DNA of 64,000 nucleotides from Branchiostoma floridae (GCF_000003815.2 NC_049988.1:5842950-5906949), one strand, 5' to 3'; positions 11,689 through 22,520 are shown, counted from the first letter of the stretch. Notes: generated by a model not told the origin, from the letters alone. Numbers and translations are program-made.

Positions 11689-14500
11689 ATGGGGTCTGTG
11701 GTGATAACAGTTCTCACCTTGGTGGCCTGCGTTGCCTTGATCCAAGCCTGTTTTCCCAACTGCAAAGTAAAACACAGCCGGAGCTGCATTTCCAAAGATG
11801 TATTATGGCATAAAAATCTTTATATATGGTTCCCATTCAATTTCGCAGTAAACGTAATCAACCATAAAGTAAACAGGGCATGTGTCTTATGCACAGAAAC
11901 AATAGAACCTTCTCCAGTTGACTCGAATGAGGCCAGTGAATCTTACGATAGAGAAAGTCCATTGTTAGCTGTAAGAGGCCACCTTTTTGGGGTGTTATCA
12001 TTCCATGCACTTGGTTACTGTAATAACACAAGAGCTAACTACCTTAGTCTTATTGAAGGAGGCATCACAGACTTGGAACCCGACAGTCTTGCTTCTTTCC
12101 AGAGTTTGAAGCTTTTAGCCCTAGATCATAACAACTTGACTCACGTCAAAAAAGATTGGTTCACAGAGTTAAAGCATCCGGATGAACTGCTTATCGTATC
12201 TTTGTCACACAATAATATCGCAGATATTGAGCCCGAAAGTTTTGCGGGGCTTAACTCGTTGAAAAGGTTGATACTAGAACATAACCTGTTACGGTTTGCT
12301 AGTCCTGAATGGTTCCGGGGGTTAACGAACTTAAGCTCACTTCACTTGGCGTCCAATCGGCTGGAGAGCCTCCCAAAGGACTTGTTTGTGTCCCTTGTCA
12401 AATTGGTGACGTTGGACCTGAGATACAATGATTTATTATGCATGCCCAAGGATATCATTTTGGGGCGAAAAAAATGGCCAGTTGGGTACGATCTTGCCGG
12501 AAATGAGTTGTTCGGCTTGCATGGTCGACTTCGAAAAACCATCAAATGGGAGGCCACCTGGATGTCCGGCTCGTCTATAGGACAGGTTAGAGTTACCGGC
12601 GGTAGCAAGTGCATGGAGTTATCACGTGTTCCCACAGCAAAGAAAACGTATGACTTATACGACTGTCGACAAGGGTTTAGGAAAGCAAAAAGCCAGCTGC
12701 AGGTCGACCGATCATCGTACGTCGTCATGGTTGTGATGGAAGGGGATCACAATGGACACAACAACACCGTCACTTCCTGGTGCAAGCGGTTTTGGCTGGG
12801 CACAGAAACGGCCGGTGTAAACCTCGCCTGGAACGAAGAATCTACCATACAGCTTTCTGCCTTCACTGCGGAGAAGAACAACATGACGTCACTTGTGGTT
12901 TCCTTTGTAGTCGATCCCGCCTCACCTGCAAAAGGACGTCTCAGGTGACAGGACGCTGATACAGAAGAATGTGACGTGCGTTTTAGTCAGCGATAAGAAG
13001 ACATTCAGGTCTTCATTCGTCGCTACAAGACGAGAAGAGTCGGACACTAACGTATGCCAGACTAGCGGAGATCTAGTTCGGACCAACAACACTGGTTATG
13101 CCGTCGATGGACCACAGATGAGTAACGAAACGGTCAGTAACAAGACGGCCGATGTCATCAAAGATGTGAATCTGACGATGAAGAACAGCACAGCAATTTA
13201 TGACAACGTGAAGCCAACTAATCTGGACACACCGACAACAGCACAACCCCTACCCAACCAAGACCAACGTGAGGTGCAGACGATCATTTTGTCAGTCTCG
13301 TCAGCAGGAATTGTTTTTAGCGCAGTAGTTATCAGCTGCCTGGTAAAGAGGTGGCGTTCCCGTCGTCATGACAACCAGCAGGCCCAACCTGTCGTCTCTA
13401 TCCGCAATTGGATTATACCAACTGGTGGCCATGGTAACGATGGGGGTGCAACCGTCGATATGACAACAGAAGGCGACCTCCCAGCCTATTGGGAAATCTC
13501 AGAGGACTACTTCTACTCCAACAACTTTCGACATTGGTCATCAGAAGGTGACATCTCATCATATTGGGACATCCCTGACGAGTTCTTTGACTTTAACAAC
13601 CCTGGTTACCGATATCGGTGGTCCTTGGTGCCATCGGACGAGAATCCATACTGGCAGATTCCCGACGAGTTCTTTGACTTTAACAACCCTGGATATCGAT
13701 GTCGGCGCTCCTCGATGCCATCAGACGAGAATCCCTACTGGCAGATTCCAGACGAGTACTACAACTACCAGAACACCTCACGGCAAGCGAACTGGCGCCC
13801 GTCTTCCCTGCCTCTGACGCTTGACGTCAGGTATGAGAACTGCGTCCAGGAAGAGAACGTTGAACGCTGGGAGTGGCAGCCGTCTCATCTTGATGCTCAA
13901 GACGAAGACGATCACGTCACTACTTTCTACGCGGCAAGAGCAGAGGTGGCACTTCCCGAGATACGAAAGATGCAGACAGCCCATGCGCTGTACAGGAGTC
14001 CTGCCCGTCTGAACAAATGTAAGGTTTACACAAATAGGGCTGCAGAAATACGGAAGAAGGCAGGTGGCGCTGTGTATGGAACACCGGCACTACAGAAGCA
14101 GAAACCGTTACAGCTATTTGCAAAAGGGGCATATGGTTCAAAAGATTTGAAAATAAGGTCCGTAGATCAGAGGGTGGCTGCATATGGTGCCAATAGGATC
14201 AAACGTCTACACTACCAGAACCCTATCCGCATGACCAGGGGTCAGAAGAGTATAGCCTTTTGTGGCATCAAGTCTCAATATCGAGACAACAGGGCATACA
14301 TGCTTACAGACCAACTCCATTGGTTTGAAAGGTCCAGATATGCGCCAATATCAAAGTCGTCTGGTGATGTCTTGAAGATATACTATCAGGAACGCGACGG
14401 AGTCCGTCTTCACAAGTCTTGGAGCCAAGAAATATCCCCGGCTGACGAGTCAGGACCAGCGTCTGCAAAAAAGGCTGGTGCACGCCGACTCAGTGTGTAA
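11689..14500 (+). CDS. Leucine-rich-repeat type I receptor, apparent 1-base frameshift
   Basis: A probable cell-surface recognition receptor. The start at 11689 gives a clear signal peptide (VVITVLTLVACVALIQA). Residues about 26-110 have no family match. Six LRRs follow at about residues 116-258 (LxxLxLxxNxL patterns such as LSSLHLASNRL and LVTLDLRYNDL). Then comes an extracellular region with many N-glycosylation sites, one TM helix (about 13280-13345, IVFSAVVISCLV) followed by KRWRSRR, and a tail of about 385 residues. The tail carries four YWxIPDEFF-type repeats and many tyrosines. Frame 1 stops at 12946-12948; from about 12930 another frame stays open to the stop at 14500. Removing one A from AAAA at 12930-12933 would join them, so this is a sequencing error, an allele or a young lesion. 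An intron in the N-terminal part (GTAAAA after 11770) is possible. Ligand unknown. Confidence 0.8.
13485..13795 (+). repeat. Coding tandem repeat, YWxIPDEFFDFNN units
   Basis: Four units start with Y-W at 13487, 13562, 13649 and 13736 (spacing 75, 87 and 87 bp, always a multiple of three). Consensus is YWQIPDEFFDFNNPGYR plus a linker ending PSDENP; the last unit reads YWQIPDEYYNYQN. The units lie in the predicted cytoplasmic tail of the LRR receptor. They are acidic and aromatic and could be tyrosine-phosphorylation or adaptor sites; that role is inference. Confidence 0.9.
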
Positions 14501-14569
14501 GGGCCCCGGTATACGCAAACTCGTCGCAGGGCAGGTTGTGAGCTGAGCTGTTCTCATATCACCAGGTTA

Positions 14570-15445
14570 ATGGGGTATGGAGTAATCATAGTTCTTGCAT
14601 TGGTAGCTTGCATTGCCTTGATTCAAGCCTGTTTTCCAATATGTAAACGAATATTGAAAGCTGCATTTCCGATGATCTATCATGGTATCATTCTTCTACG
14701 CAGAGACATCCAACAGCGCCAGCAAACCGCCTCTTGTCTGTACTGTGCTATCTCAACCGTCATCGCCCTTTTGAAAATTGAAAGGCCTATTCTCTGATTG
14801 GCTGACAGCTGGTTTGTGGCGACGCCCACAGGAACTGATGGTGACGGTTGAGATAGCAGAGTACAGACAAGAAGCAGTTTGCTTGCACCTTTGGATGTCT
14901 CTGCGTAGGAGAATTCACGGTGTAGACAACTATAATGGTACAAATGTAATCACCTAGTAAATGCATCGAATGCTCTGATAAATAGGTCTTGTATCTTATG
15001 GACACAACAAACAGAACATTCTGCTGACTCTAATTTTGCCAGTGGTTCCTGCGATAGAGTTAGTCCCTTATTAGCTGTGATGTCATCCATTTGGAGTGTT
15101 ATCTGTAAAGACGATGAGGAAATAACCAAATACTTTGGTCCATAAAGTCTGAAACCAGGAGTTTGAAAACTCAAGACCACGGGGTACATCTTCTAATCGT
15201 TGGAATGACTAGATCACAAAAGATACTGGACAAAGTCTTAGGACAGCGGAAACCAGAGCACAGGACCATGCGACTTGGAGAAACTTGACGGAGAGGACCA
15301 AGGGGCCAGTCACTGGCGTAAGCATATTAGTCAGGCAGGCAGTAGGGACACTTGGCAGCTGTAATAACACTAGAGTTAACTACCTTAGAGCTTTAGAGGG
15401 CCTAGGGAGGTATCGCGGACTTGGAACCCGTTTAACCCAACAGTC
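14570..15445 (+). pseudogene. Broken partial duplicate of the LRR receptor 5' part
   Basis: The ATG at 14570 opens a signal peptide almost identical in style to the upstream gene (VLALVACIALIQACFPICK). After a hairpin insertion the similarity resumes: text near 14990-15100 matches 11880-11995, and 15355-15445 matches the start of the LRR region (CNNTRVNYL versus CNNTRANYL, then GACTTGGAACCCG and CCAACAGTCTT). Stops and indels interrupt it, and it ends where the TTAA element at 15450 begins; no LRR array or tail follows. It is a truncated tandem copy, not an active gene. Confidence 0.8.
14694..14912. mobile_element. Hairpin element inside the LRR pseudogene
   Basis: Arms of about 73 bp are imperfect inverted copies: TCTACGCAGAGACATCC on the left and GGATGTCTCTGCGTAGGA on the right, with a shared GTCTGTACTCTGCTATCTC block. 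ATTC occurs on both sides (about 14690 and 14912) and may be the target duplication. The upstream intact gene lacks this insert. Confidence 0.75.
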
Positions 15446-15449
15446 TTAA

Positions 15450-16686
15450 GGCCCCCTCTCACTTGACGTGCGGCACGCTTGCGGCATTGCTGCGTTCGAA
15501 AACGCAGATGTACCCCCACGGAACCTAGAGGTGCCGCAAGCAAACCTAGAGGTGCCGCAAGCAAACCTAGAAGTGCCGCTTGCAAGCGCGACGTTTTTTA
15601 AAAAGTTTAAAAATAACGCCAGTGGCAAGATGCCGCAACAGTGCCGCAACAGTGCCCCAACGGTGCCCCAACAATTCCCCAACAGTGCCGCCACCATGCC
15701 CCAAACAGTATCAAGGATATATTTTGCCTCTTTTACACCAAGAATCAAAAGTAAACATCATTTTATCACCGAAAAACTATTTTAGATGCATTTCTAATAA
15801 TTTTACAGCGGTTTTCGATCCAGTTAAAACACTGCGAATTCCAGAAAACTTACCTTGTATCCGTATTCAGAGTTAACTTAAAAATACATCTATTGATTTA
15901 TTTAATGGAAAGTAGGTCAGTATTTTATACTTGAAAACAAAAAAATAAGTAACTGGTTTAACGTTATCGATTAACCTACGGATGTAGAGATAAAAGTTAT
16001 CATACAACGTTCAAAAAGAAATTATTTATGTTGGATGATAACGAGTTTGCGTGTGCGTTATAACGTTGCAAGCTAATCATTGCTGGTAGCCTGCCACCGA
16101 TAAAATACAAAATTGCAGTCATTCAGACCCATGGGCCATATTTTTCTCACTTTTTAAAAATATGATAGACTTAGACATCAATAGGCTGGCAAGCCATCCG
16201 CCGACAATGAAAATACTCAGCGTCATACAAAAAAAGTATGAAATATCAAACATTTTCATTTTAGAAATTTGCAAAATTGGTGAATAAACATATAAACATA
16301 CATAATTACACATAACGTTACATGGTGCAAAACGTACACATCGAGTGAAATCTGGTATATAGTTCGTGTCCGTTCATTTGGGTCATTTCCTTTACTGTAA
16401 AAGTCTCTCAAGGTTATTTATAGCATATGTACCATATAATTCATTATCATAGGGGAAATCTTTTCATTATAAATCTCATTTTGGGGCATTCTCATCATTT
16501 TACGGTGATTTTTCATAAATTGACAACGCTGCAATTGTCAATAACATGTTCATTTAGTCTAGAAACACAACAGTGCCGCACGTCAGTGTGAGTGCAAGAC
16601 AAAATCGGCGAAATTAACACAACAGTGCCGCAGTGAACGAACGCAGCAATGCCGCAAGCGTGCCGCACGTCAAGTGAGAGGGGACA
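15450..16686. mobile_element. 1.24-kb TTAA-type TIR element
   Basis: The left end GGCCCCCTCTCACTTGACGT follows TTAA (15446-15449). The right end is the inverted copy ending ACGTCAAGTGAGAGGGGACA, followed by TTTA, probably a mutated TTAA. The TIRs match for about 46 bp including the GTGCGGCACGCTTGCGGCA segment. The ends and target fit Kolobok/piggyBac-style elements. No transposase; the left part holds short GTGCCGCAA-type repeats (about 15516-15705). It cuts off the LRR pseudogene. Confidence 0.75.
15516..15705 (+). repeat. Short GTGCCGCAA-type repeats within the TTAA element
   Basis: Three copies of CAAACCTAGAGGTGCCG-like units (about 21 bp) are followed by about seven AACAGTGCCGC/AACGGTGCCCC units (11-12 bp). 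Both contain the GTGCCGCA string also present in the TIRs, so they are probably amplified subterminal motifs. Long open frames here are by-products. Confidence 0.7.
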
Positions 16687-16893
16687 TTTAGTGTGTTCAT
16701 GAGTTTGCAGCTGGACCATCATCGTAATGTTGTAAAAGAAAGTATCAATATGCCACTCAATCAACCTCTATGGTAGCCTTTTCTAAGCAAAAGTCTACTC
16801 AGTTGAAAGATGTATTGGACTAAATGATGAAGGAAAATTGAACACATGACTCTTACAAAACGAGCGGTCCTGGAGTAAGAACTAACTGCCGTC

Positions 16894-17098
16894 GTACGCA
16901 CAGGTGAGTTGTAAACTGTAAGCTTGCTGGTGGTCTGTAGATGCACCAAAATGTTAGATTACACACAGGTGAGTAGTAAGGCTGTAAGCTTGCTGGTGGT
17001 CTGTAGATGTACCGAAATGTTAGAGTACGCACAGGTGAGTAGTAAGGCTGTAAGCTTGCTGATGGTCTGTAGATGTAACGAAATGTTATAGTACACAC
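16894..17098 (+). repeat. 65/66-bp tandem repeat, three copies
   Basis: CAGGTGAGTAGTAAGGCTG starts at 16901, 16966 and 17032, each followed by AAGCTTGCTGGTGGTCTGTAG and an AAATGTTAGA block. The copies are more than 85% alike by eye. Confidence 0.9.
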
Positions 17099-17099
17099 G

Positions 17100-17435
17100 C
17101 TAGCGGGACGTGGTATGGATGTGTCTAGACTTGTTGATTATAACACTGAATAATCATGAGTGTGCTTGGTGAACAAACAACAGGAGTCAGTAGGCACAGC
17201 ATAGCCAGAACTGCTACATGTTGTTGTTATTGCTGGCACCCTTGTAGTGTCTAATGGCACATAGGGCGGACATTTTTGTGCTATTGCAGTGCTTAGTAAC
17301 TTTAGTACTAGTAGTAACTGTGGCAGTAATCATTGTTGCTGTTGCAGTAATGGTAGCTTAGTGGTGGTGACTATTGCAGCATTAGTAATAACGTTAAAGC
17401 AGTAGCACGAATGATGAAGGAATACATAAATGAAT
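17100..17435. other. No gene recognised
   Basis: Contains loose GTAGTAACTGTGGCAGTAAT-like low-complexity text; nothing further supported. Confidence 0.5.
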
Positions 17436-18600
17436 TTCCACCAGATTTGTGTCATTTGACTCAGTGTGGTAGATTTGAGCCACCTGACTTAATCTGATCG
17501 TTTGACACAGACCTCCAGATTTGGGTCATTTGACACAGACCTCCAGATTTTGGTCATTTGACACAAACCTCCAGATTTGGGTCGTTTGACACAAACCTCC
17601 AGATTTGGGTCGTTTGACACAAACCTCCAGATTTGGGTCATTCGACACAAAATTCCAGATTTGGGTCGTTTGACACAAACCTCCAGATTTGGGTCATTTG
17701 ACACAAACCTCCAGATTTGGGTCATTCGACACAAAATTCCAGATTTGGGTCGTTTGACACAAACCTCCAGATTTGGGTCATTTGACACAAACCTCCAGAT
17801 TTGGGTCATTCGACACAAAATTCCAGATTTGGGTCGTTTGACACAGACCTCCAGATTTGGGTCATTTGACACAGACCACCAGATTTGGGTCATTTGACAC
17901 AGACCACCAGATTTGGGTCATTTGACACAAAACCTCCAGATTTGGGTCGTTTGACACAGACCTCCATATTTGAATCATTTGACACAGACCTCCATATTTT
18001 GGTCATTTGACACAGACCTCCAGATTTGGGTCATTTGACACAAACCTCCGGATTTGGGTCATTTGACACAAACCTCCAGATTTTGGTCATTTGACACAAA
18101 CCTCCAGATTTTGGTCATTTGACACAAACCTCCAGATTCGGGTCATTTGACACAAACCTCCAGATTTGCGTCAATTGACTCAGACCTCCAGATTTGCGTC
18201 ATTTGACACAGACCTCCAGATTTGGGTCGTTTGACACAGACCTCCAGATTTGGGTCATTTGACACAGACCACCAGATTTGGGTCATTTGACACAAAACCT
18301 CCAGATTTGGGTCATATGACACAGACCTCCAGATTTGAATCATATGACACAGACCTCCATATTTGGGTCATTTGGCTCAGACCTCCATATTTGGGTCATT
18401 TGATTCAGAGCTCCATATTTGGGTCATTTGACACAGACCTCCATATTTGAATCATTTGACACAGACCTCCATATTTTGGTCATTTGACACAGACCATTAG
18501 ATTTGAATCATTCGACTCAGACTCCAAAATTCAGCCATTTCAATCAGACTACCAAACTGAGCAATTTGACTGAGACTACCAGATTTGAATCACTCGGCTC
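17436..18600 (+). repeat. 28-bp minisatellite (about 41 copies) with 84-bp higher-order period
   Basis: The unit is CCAGATTTGGGTCATTTGAC followed by ACAAACCT, 28 bp. In the 5' part a variant, ATTCGACACAAAATTCCAG, recurs at 17640, 17724 and 17808, exactly every third unit. A longer stretch near 17828-17950 recurs at 18226-18315. Units degrade toward both ends. Because three units are 84 bp, both strands stay open for long distances; these frames are not genes. Confidence 0.95.
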
Positions 18601-18988
18601 ATATATTCTCCTCTCTTCAAAGTAAGAAAGAAATCCATGAAACAAGAAATCCATGAAAGATCCAATTTCTTATTAGTCAACTGGCTCAGAATGTCGTAAA
18701 TACCAATTCAAAAATGTCTCGAATTTCTAAGAAACTAGCAAAAAAAGCCGTACCTTGCATTTGGTAAAATGCCTTACTTCATTTTCCCATTTTTTAAGTC
18801 ATAAAAAGGGAACAAAATGGATTTTCCCTGATCATTTTGGATCCTGTTACAAATAAAAGCTGCAGAAATTTGCAGCATGAAAATGACCCTGCATTAAAGA
18901 TAAAACACTGAAAATGGCATATTTGTTTTGAAGAAAATAAAGATCACAAAGTACCATGAGGGTAAAATTGGGTACTGACCTTGATGCT

Positions 18989-19428
18989 GATAACGCAATC
19001 CTGAGCAGACACTTTTCAAGTGGATCGCTAGAGGCCGCTGCTGTATGGCACAGTATTGGTACTGGTTGAGTGTCATGACGTGACAAGTGCACGGTCTAGC
19101 AACGACCTCTAATGATTCTCTTGCAAAATACAAGGACATTCAGGATAATCATTTGGTACAAAGGGGTGGTTCGTCTTCACCCTAGACACAAAAAATGCAA
19201 ACTCTGTTGATAACGCAATCCTGAGCAGACACTTTTCAAGTGGATCGCTAGAGGCCGCTGCTGTATGGCACAGTATTGGTACTGGTTGAGTGTCATGACG
19301 TGACAAGTGCACGGTCTAGCAACGACCTCTAATGATTCTCTTGCAAAATACAAGGACATTCAGGATAATCATTTGGTACAAAGGGGTGGTTCGTCTTCAC
19401 CCTAGACACAAAAAATGCAAACTCTGTT
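18989..19428 (+). repeat. Exact 220-bp tandem duplication
   Basis: 18989-19208 and 19209-19428 read the same throughout by eye, from GATAACGCAATCCTGAGC to AAATGCAAACTCTGTT. The unit contains GGATCGCTAGAGGCCGCTGC and a CATGACGTGACAAG segment. Either very recent or an assembly artefact. Confidence 0.9.
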
Positions 19429-19429
19429 A

Positions 19430-19850
19430 CGTTTTGTTATGCACAAAATGGGTTGGAAATATACTTAAAGGGATATTTTTAACCCATCATTGGAGATGAT
19501 ACTTATCTATATCAATTTCAAGCCACTAAGAAATGATTCAGATATTGTAGTGGAGACTTTGTTGATCATCCGAAGTTAAAATTGATCATCTTGAAAATAC
19601 ACATGCAAGTTTTTGTGATTTGCTTATTCCGTATCATTAGTCGCTATGGGTTACTGTTAATGATATGTTTACAAACAGATTTTCATCACGCTATATTCTG
19701 TAACATGTTTATGTACAAATGATTGAACAAGTACTTTCATCAATATGTTAGAGCAAATGCAGATACCACTGGGTTCAGGTACAAACTAGCATTATCAGTA
19801 AACTTTAGCTTCACCGAAACTTTACATTACCAGTATGAACACAATGAAGT
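19430..19850. other. No gene recognised
   Basis: AT-rich spacer between two minisatellites. Confidence 0.5.
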
Positions 19851-19852
19851 AA

Positions 19853-20905
19853 AATAGCCTGGAACAGGCCTAACAGTGTGGTCATTCGATTCAGAAAGGG
19901 CTTATAGCCTGGTGCAGGCCTGTCTGTGTGGCCATTCAAAGGGAACTGATAGCCTGGAACAGGCCCGACTGTGTGGCTATTCAGAGGGAACTGATAGCCT
20001 GGAACAGACCTGACTGTGTGGCCATTCAGAGGGAACTGATAGCCTGGTGCAGGCCTGTCTGTGTGGCCATTCAGAGGGAACTGATAGCCTGGAACAGGCC
20101 CGACTGTGTGGCTATTCAGAGGGAACTGATAGCCTGGAACAGACCTGACTGTGTGGCCATTCAGAGGGAACTGATAGCCTGGTGCAGGCCTGTCTGTGTG
20201 GCCATTCAGAGGGAACTGATAGCCTGGAACAGGCCCGACTGTGTGGCTATTCAGAGGGACTGATAGCCTCGAACAGACCTGATTAAGTGGTCTTTCAGAG
20301 GGAACTGATGGCCTGGAACAGGCCTGGCCGTGTGGCCATTCAAAGGGAACTAATAGCCTGGAACAGGCCTGACTGTGTGGACATTCAGAGGGAACTTATA
20401 GCCTCGAACAGCACTGGCAATTCAAGAGAACTGACAGCCTAAAACCGGCATGACTGTGCTGGCATTAGAAATGAGCTGAAATAGCCTGACAAATGACTCT
20501 GTGGACATTAGAATGAACTGATAGCCTGGAACAGGCCTGACTGTGTGGCCATTCAGAGGGAACTGATAGCCTGGAACAGGCCTGACTGTGTGGCCATTCA
20601 GAGGGAAGTGATAGCCTGGAACAGGCCTGACTGTGTGGCCATTCATAGGGAACTGATAGCCTGGAACAGGCCTGACTGTGTGGTCATTCAGAGGGAACTG
20701 ATAGCCTGGAACAGGCCTGACTGTGTGGCCATTCAGAGAGATCTGATAGCCTGGAACAGGCCTGACAGGCCATTCAGAGGGAACTGATAGCCTGGAACAG
20801 GCCTGGCTGTGTGGCCATTCAAAGGGAGCTGATAGCCTTGGTATAGGCCTGACTGAGTGGCCATTCAGAGGGAACTGATAGCCTGGAACAGACCTGACCA
20901 CACGG
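19853..20905 (+). repeat. 45-bp minisatellite (about 23 copies)
   Basis: The unit is GCCTGGAACAGGCCTGACTG, then TGTGGCCATTCAGAGGGAAC, then TGATA: 45 bp, a multiple of three. Both strands therefore read as open 15-residue repeats; this is a by-product. Between about 19900 and 20260 three variants (GTGCAGGCCTGTCTG, GAACAGGCCCGACTG, GAACAGACCTGACTG) cycle with a 135-bp period. Each unit contains the imperfect palindrome AGCCTGGAACAGGCCT. Two more monomers occur near 38430. Confidence 0.95.
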
Positions 20906-21753
20906 GCTATCAACAGGACTACAGAAAACCGGGAACAACGTAGACTCTGACAGAAATGATCACATTAATATCAATTCATATTGTTTATATTAGCGTTATT
21001 TTTTATTGTATCACCATCATTGTATAAGATTATTGCGTGATGAAAATCTGTGCGTTTCATATCATTACAAATTAAACAATTGTTCGGAATATATCCAGAA
21101 CTTCTTAAACTCATAGCGACCTGGATTCAACATTACAAAAATCATATTTAAAGTATACATCAGAAGAATAAACCTGTCTCATTTTTGCTACGCATTTCAT
21201 GGTCAATACGTGTTAATATTACGTGGTATTAGATGTAATTGTTGTAGAAAAAGCAATTTCAAATACATCCTATATTTAAATAAATTGCACTTAGCGGAAG
21301 CCAAAGTGTTTTTGTGGTTGTATTTGGATGTATTAATGCATGAATGAGTGAACAAGCGAGTAAAAAAAGGAATAGCTGATTCATTGATCGATTGATTGAT
21401 TGAACAAATGAATGAACAAATGAATAAAAAAGAAAAAGGCATCCCTAATTTAAATTTTCTGTCAATGTATTTTAGACCACTCAGCAGCGTCATTTAGCGA
21501 TCCAAATGCAAACTGCATGCAAAACGTTCTGACGTTGCTTTTTACAGATACATCACTAGAGGGCGAAGCTGAGTGGTCTGATGTTGAATACTGGTCTGAT
21601 GCTAGCGTAATAGCGTAATTGGTAATGAAGAGTCAAAAACAGTAAAAATACCGTGATCTGGATAGGATAGTAACCTTTGCCACAGGAAATTAATATCAAT
21701 AAATGACGTTTGAATTCCTGTCAGACATCTTCCTTAGAGCTTCTAACTGGAGT
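20906..21753. other. No gene recognised
   Basis: AT-rich; a GATTGATTGATTGAAC/AATGAATGAAC simple-repeat stretch lies near 21385-21425. No coding signal. Confidence 0.5.
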
Positions 21754-21756
21754 TCA

Positions 21757-22124
21757 GGCCACACCAATTTAATTTCTTGGTTCACGGATTTTTTCATAAA
21801 AAATATGGAGCGAAAGGGCGAAATAAAAATAAAAATAAAAATTGTAAAATGGTTGGGGTAAAGGTAACGGCTAATCCAAAACATAAGGAAAAAAAGTTTT
21901 CAGCTTGAAAAAAGTACAAAAACACTATTATTGTACAGTAACAGCACCTGTACCCACACTTTAAGAAGTTTATAATATAAAGGCCAATTTGCTACACCAG
22001 AAAGTTGGTGAATGGTTTCAGTAATTGTGAAAATTTGCTGAATGGTAATTTTTATTTTTATTTATTTTTTCCAAAAAATAGGAGCGAGCGAATCCGTGAA
22101 CCAAGAAATTAAATTGGTGTGGCC
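21757..22124. mobile_element. 368-bp MITE with GGCCACACC ends, copy A
   Basis: The TIR begins GGCCACACCAATTTAATTTC and matches its inverse at the right end for 34 bp. TCA flanks both sides (21754-21756, 22125-22127), a 3-bp target duplication. A near-identical copy lies at 51337-51703 and a decayed relative ends at 26619. A 3-bp TNA duplication suggests PIF/Harbinger-type mobilisation. No protein. Confidence 0.9.
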
Positions 22125-22288
22125 TCAGCTTCTCGTTTTTCGTCAGCAGGTAATATTAACTGGTTGTGTCCAACAAAACTCTAGAATCCAATCCAAACCT
22201 GATGAAATTATTTTCGGAAATGGTGTAATTTGATTTGTACTAGGTACATATATCTACATGACTTTAACCTCAAACACCTGACTTTTTT

Positions 22289-22520
22289 TCACCTTCGCCA
22301 GAATGGCGGAAGGTTATGTGTTGAGCGTGTGTGTCTGTCCGTCTGTCTGTCTGTTAACAGCATAACTCGAGAAGTCTTGTATGTATTCTGATGATATTTG
22401 GTAGGGTAGTGGGTAGGGGTCGGGAAAACGTTAACGAAGGTCACGTTCGGCGATGGGCTGAAGGGCTGCAGCGGAACTTCCATTTCTGTTATATTTCGTT
22501 TTCTTGACATGCTGTAGTCG
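22289..22520 (+). repeat. Dispersed repeat with GTCTGTCCGTCTGTC block
   Basis: Sequence from CACCTTCGCCAGAATGGCGG through a GTCTGTCCGTCTGTCTGTC stretch, TTAACAGCATAACTCGAGAA and GATGATATTTGGTAGG. The style recurs in part near 29290-29410 (GTGTGT run followed by CATGATATTTGGTATGTTGG). Non-coding dispersed family. Confidence 0.55.

Noticed and set aside
11770-12010. Definite intron in the LRR gene after a GTAAAA donor
   Set aside because: No acceptor gives a matching phase with the LRR start, and the frame is open throughout; left as a possibility only.
14816-14826. TGGCGACGCCC as another end of the 742-8990 element
   Set aside because: It lies in the loop of a different hairpin element and no partner or boundary is visible; probably coincidence.
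17489-17897. Long open frames on both strands (106 and 134 codons)
   Set aside because: They lie wholly in the 28-bp minisatellite and exist because three units make 84 bp; the repeated peptide is a by-product.
17436-20905. CRISPR-like array
   Set aside because: Units are contiguous tandem repeats with no unique spacers, and the DNA is eukaryotic.
19928-20913. Open frames with 15-residue repeats on both strands
   Set aside because: A product of the 45-bp unit being a multiple of three; no start context, domain or splice structure.
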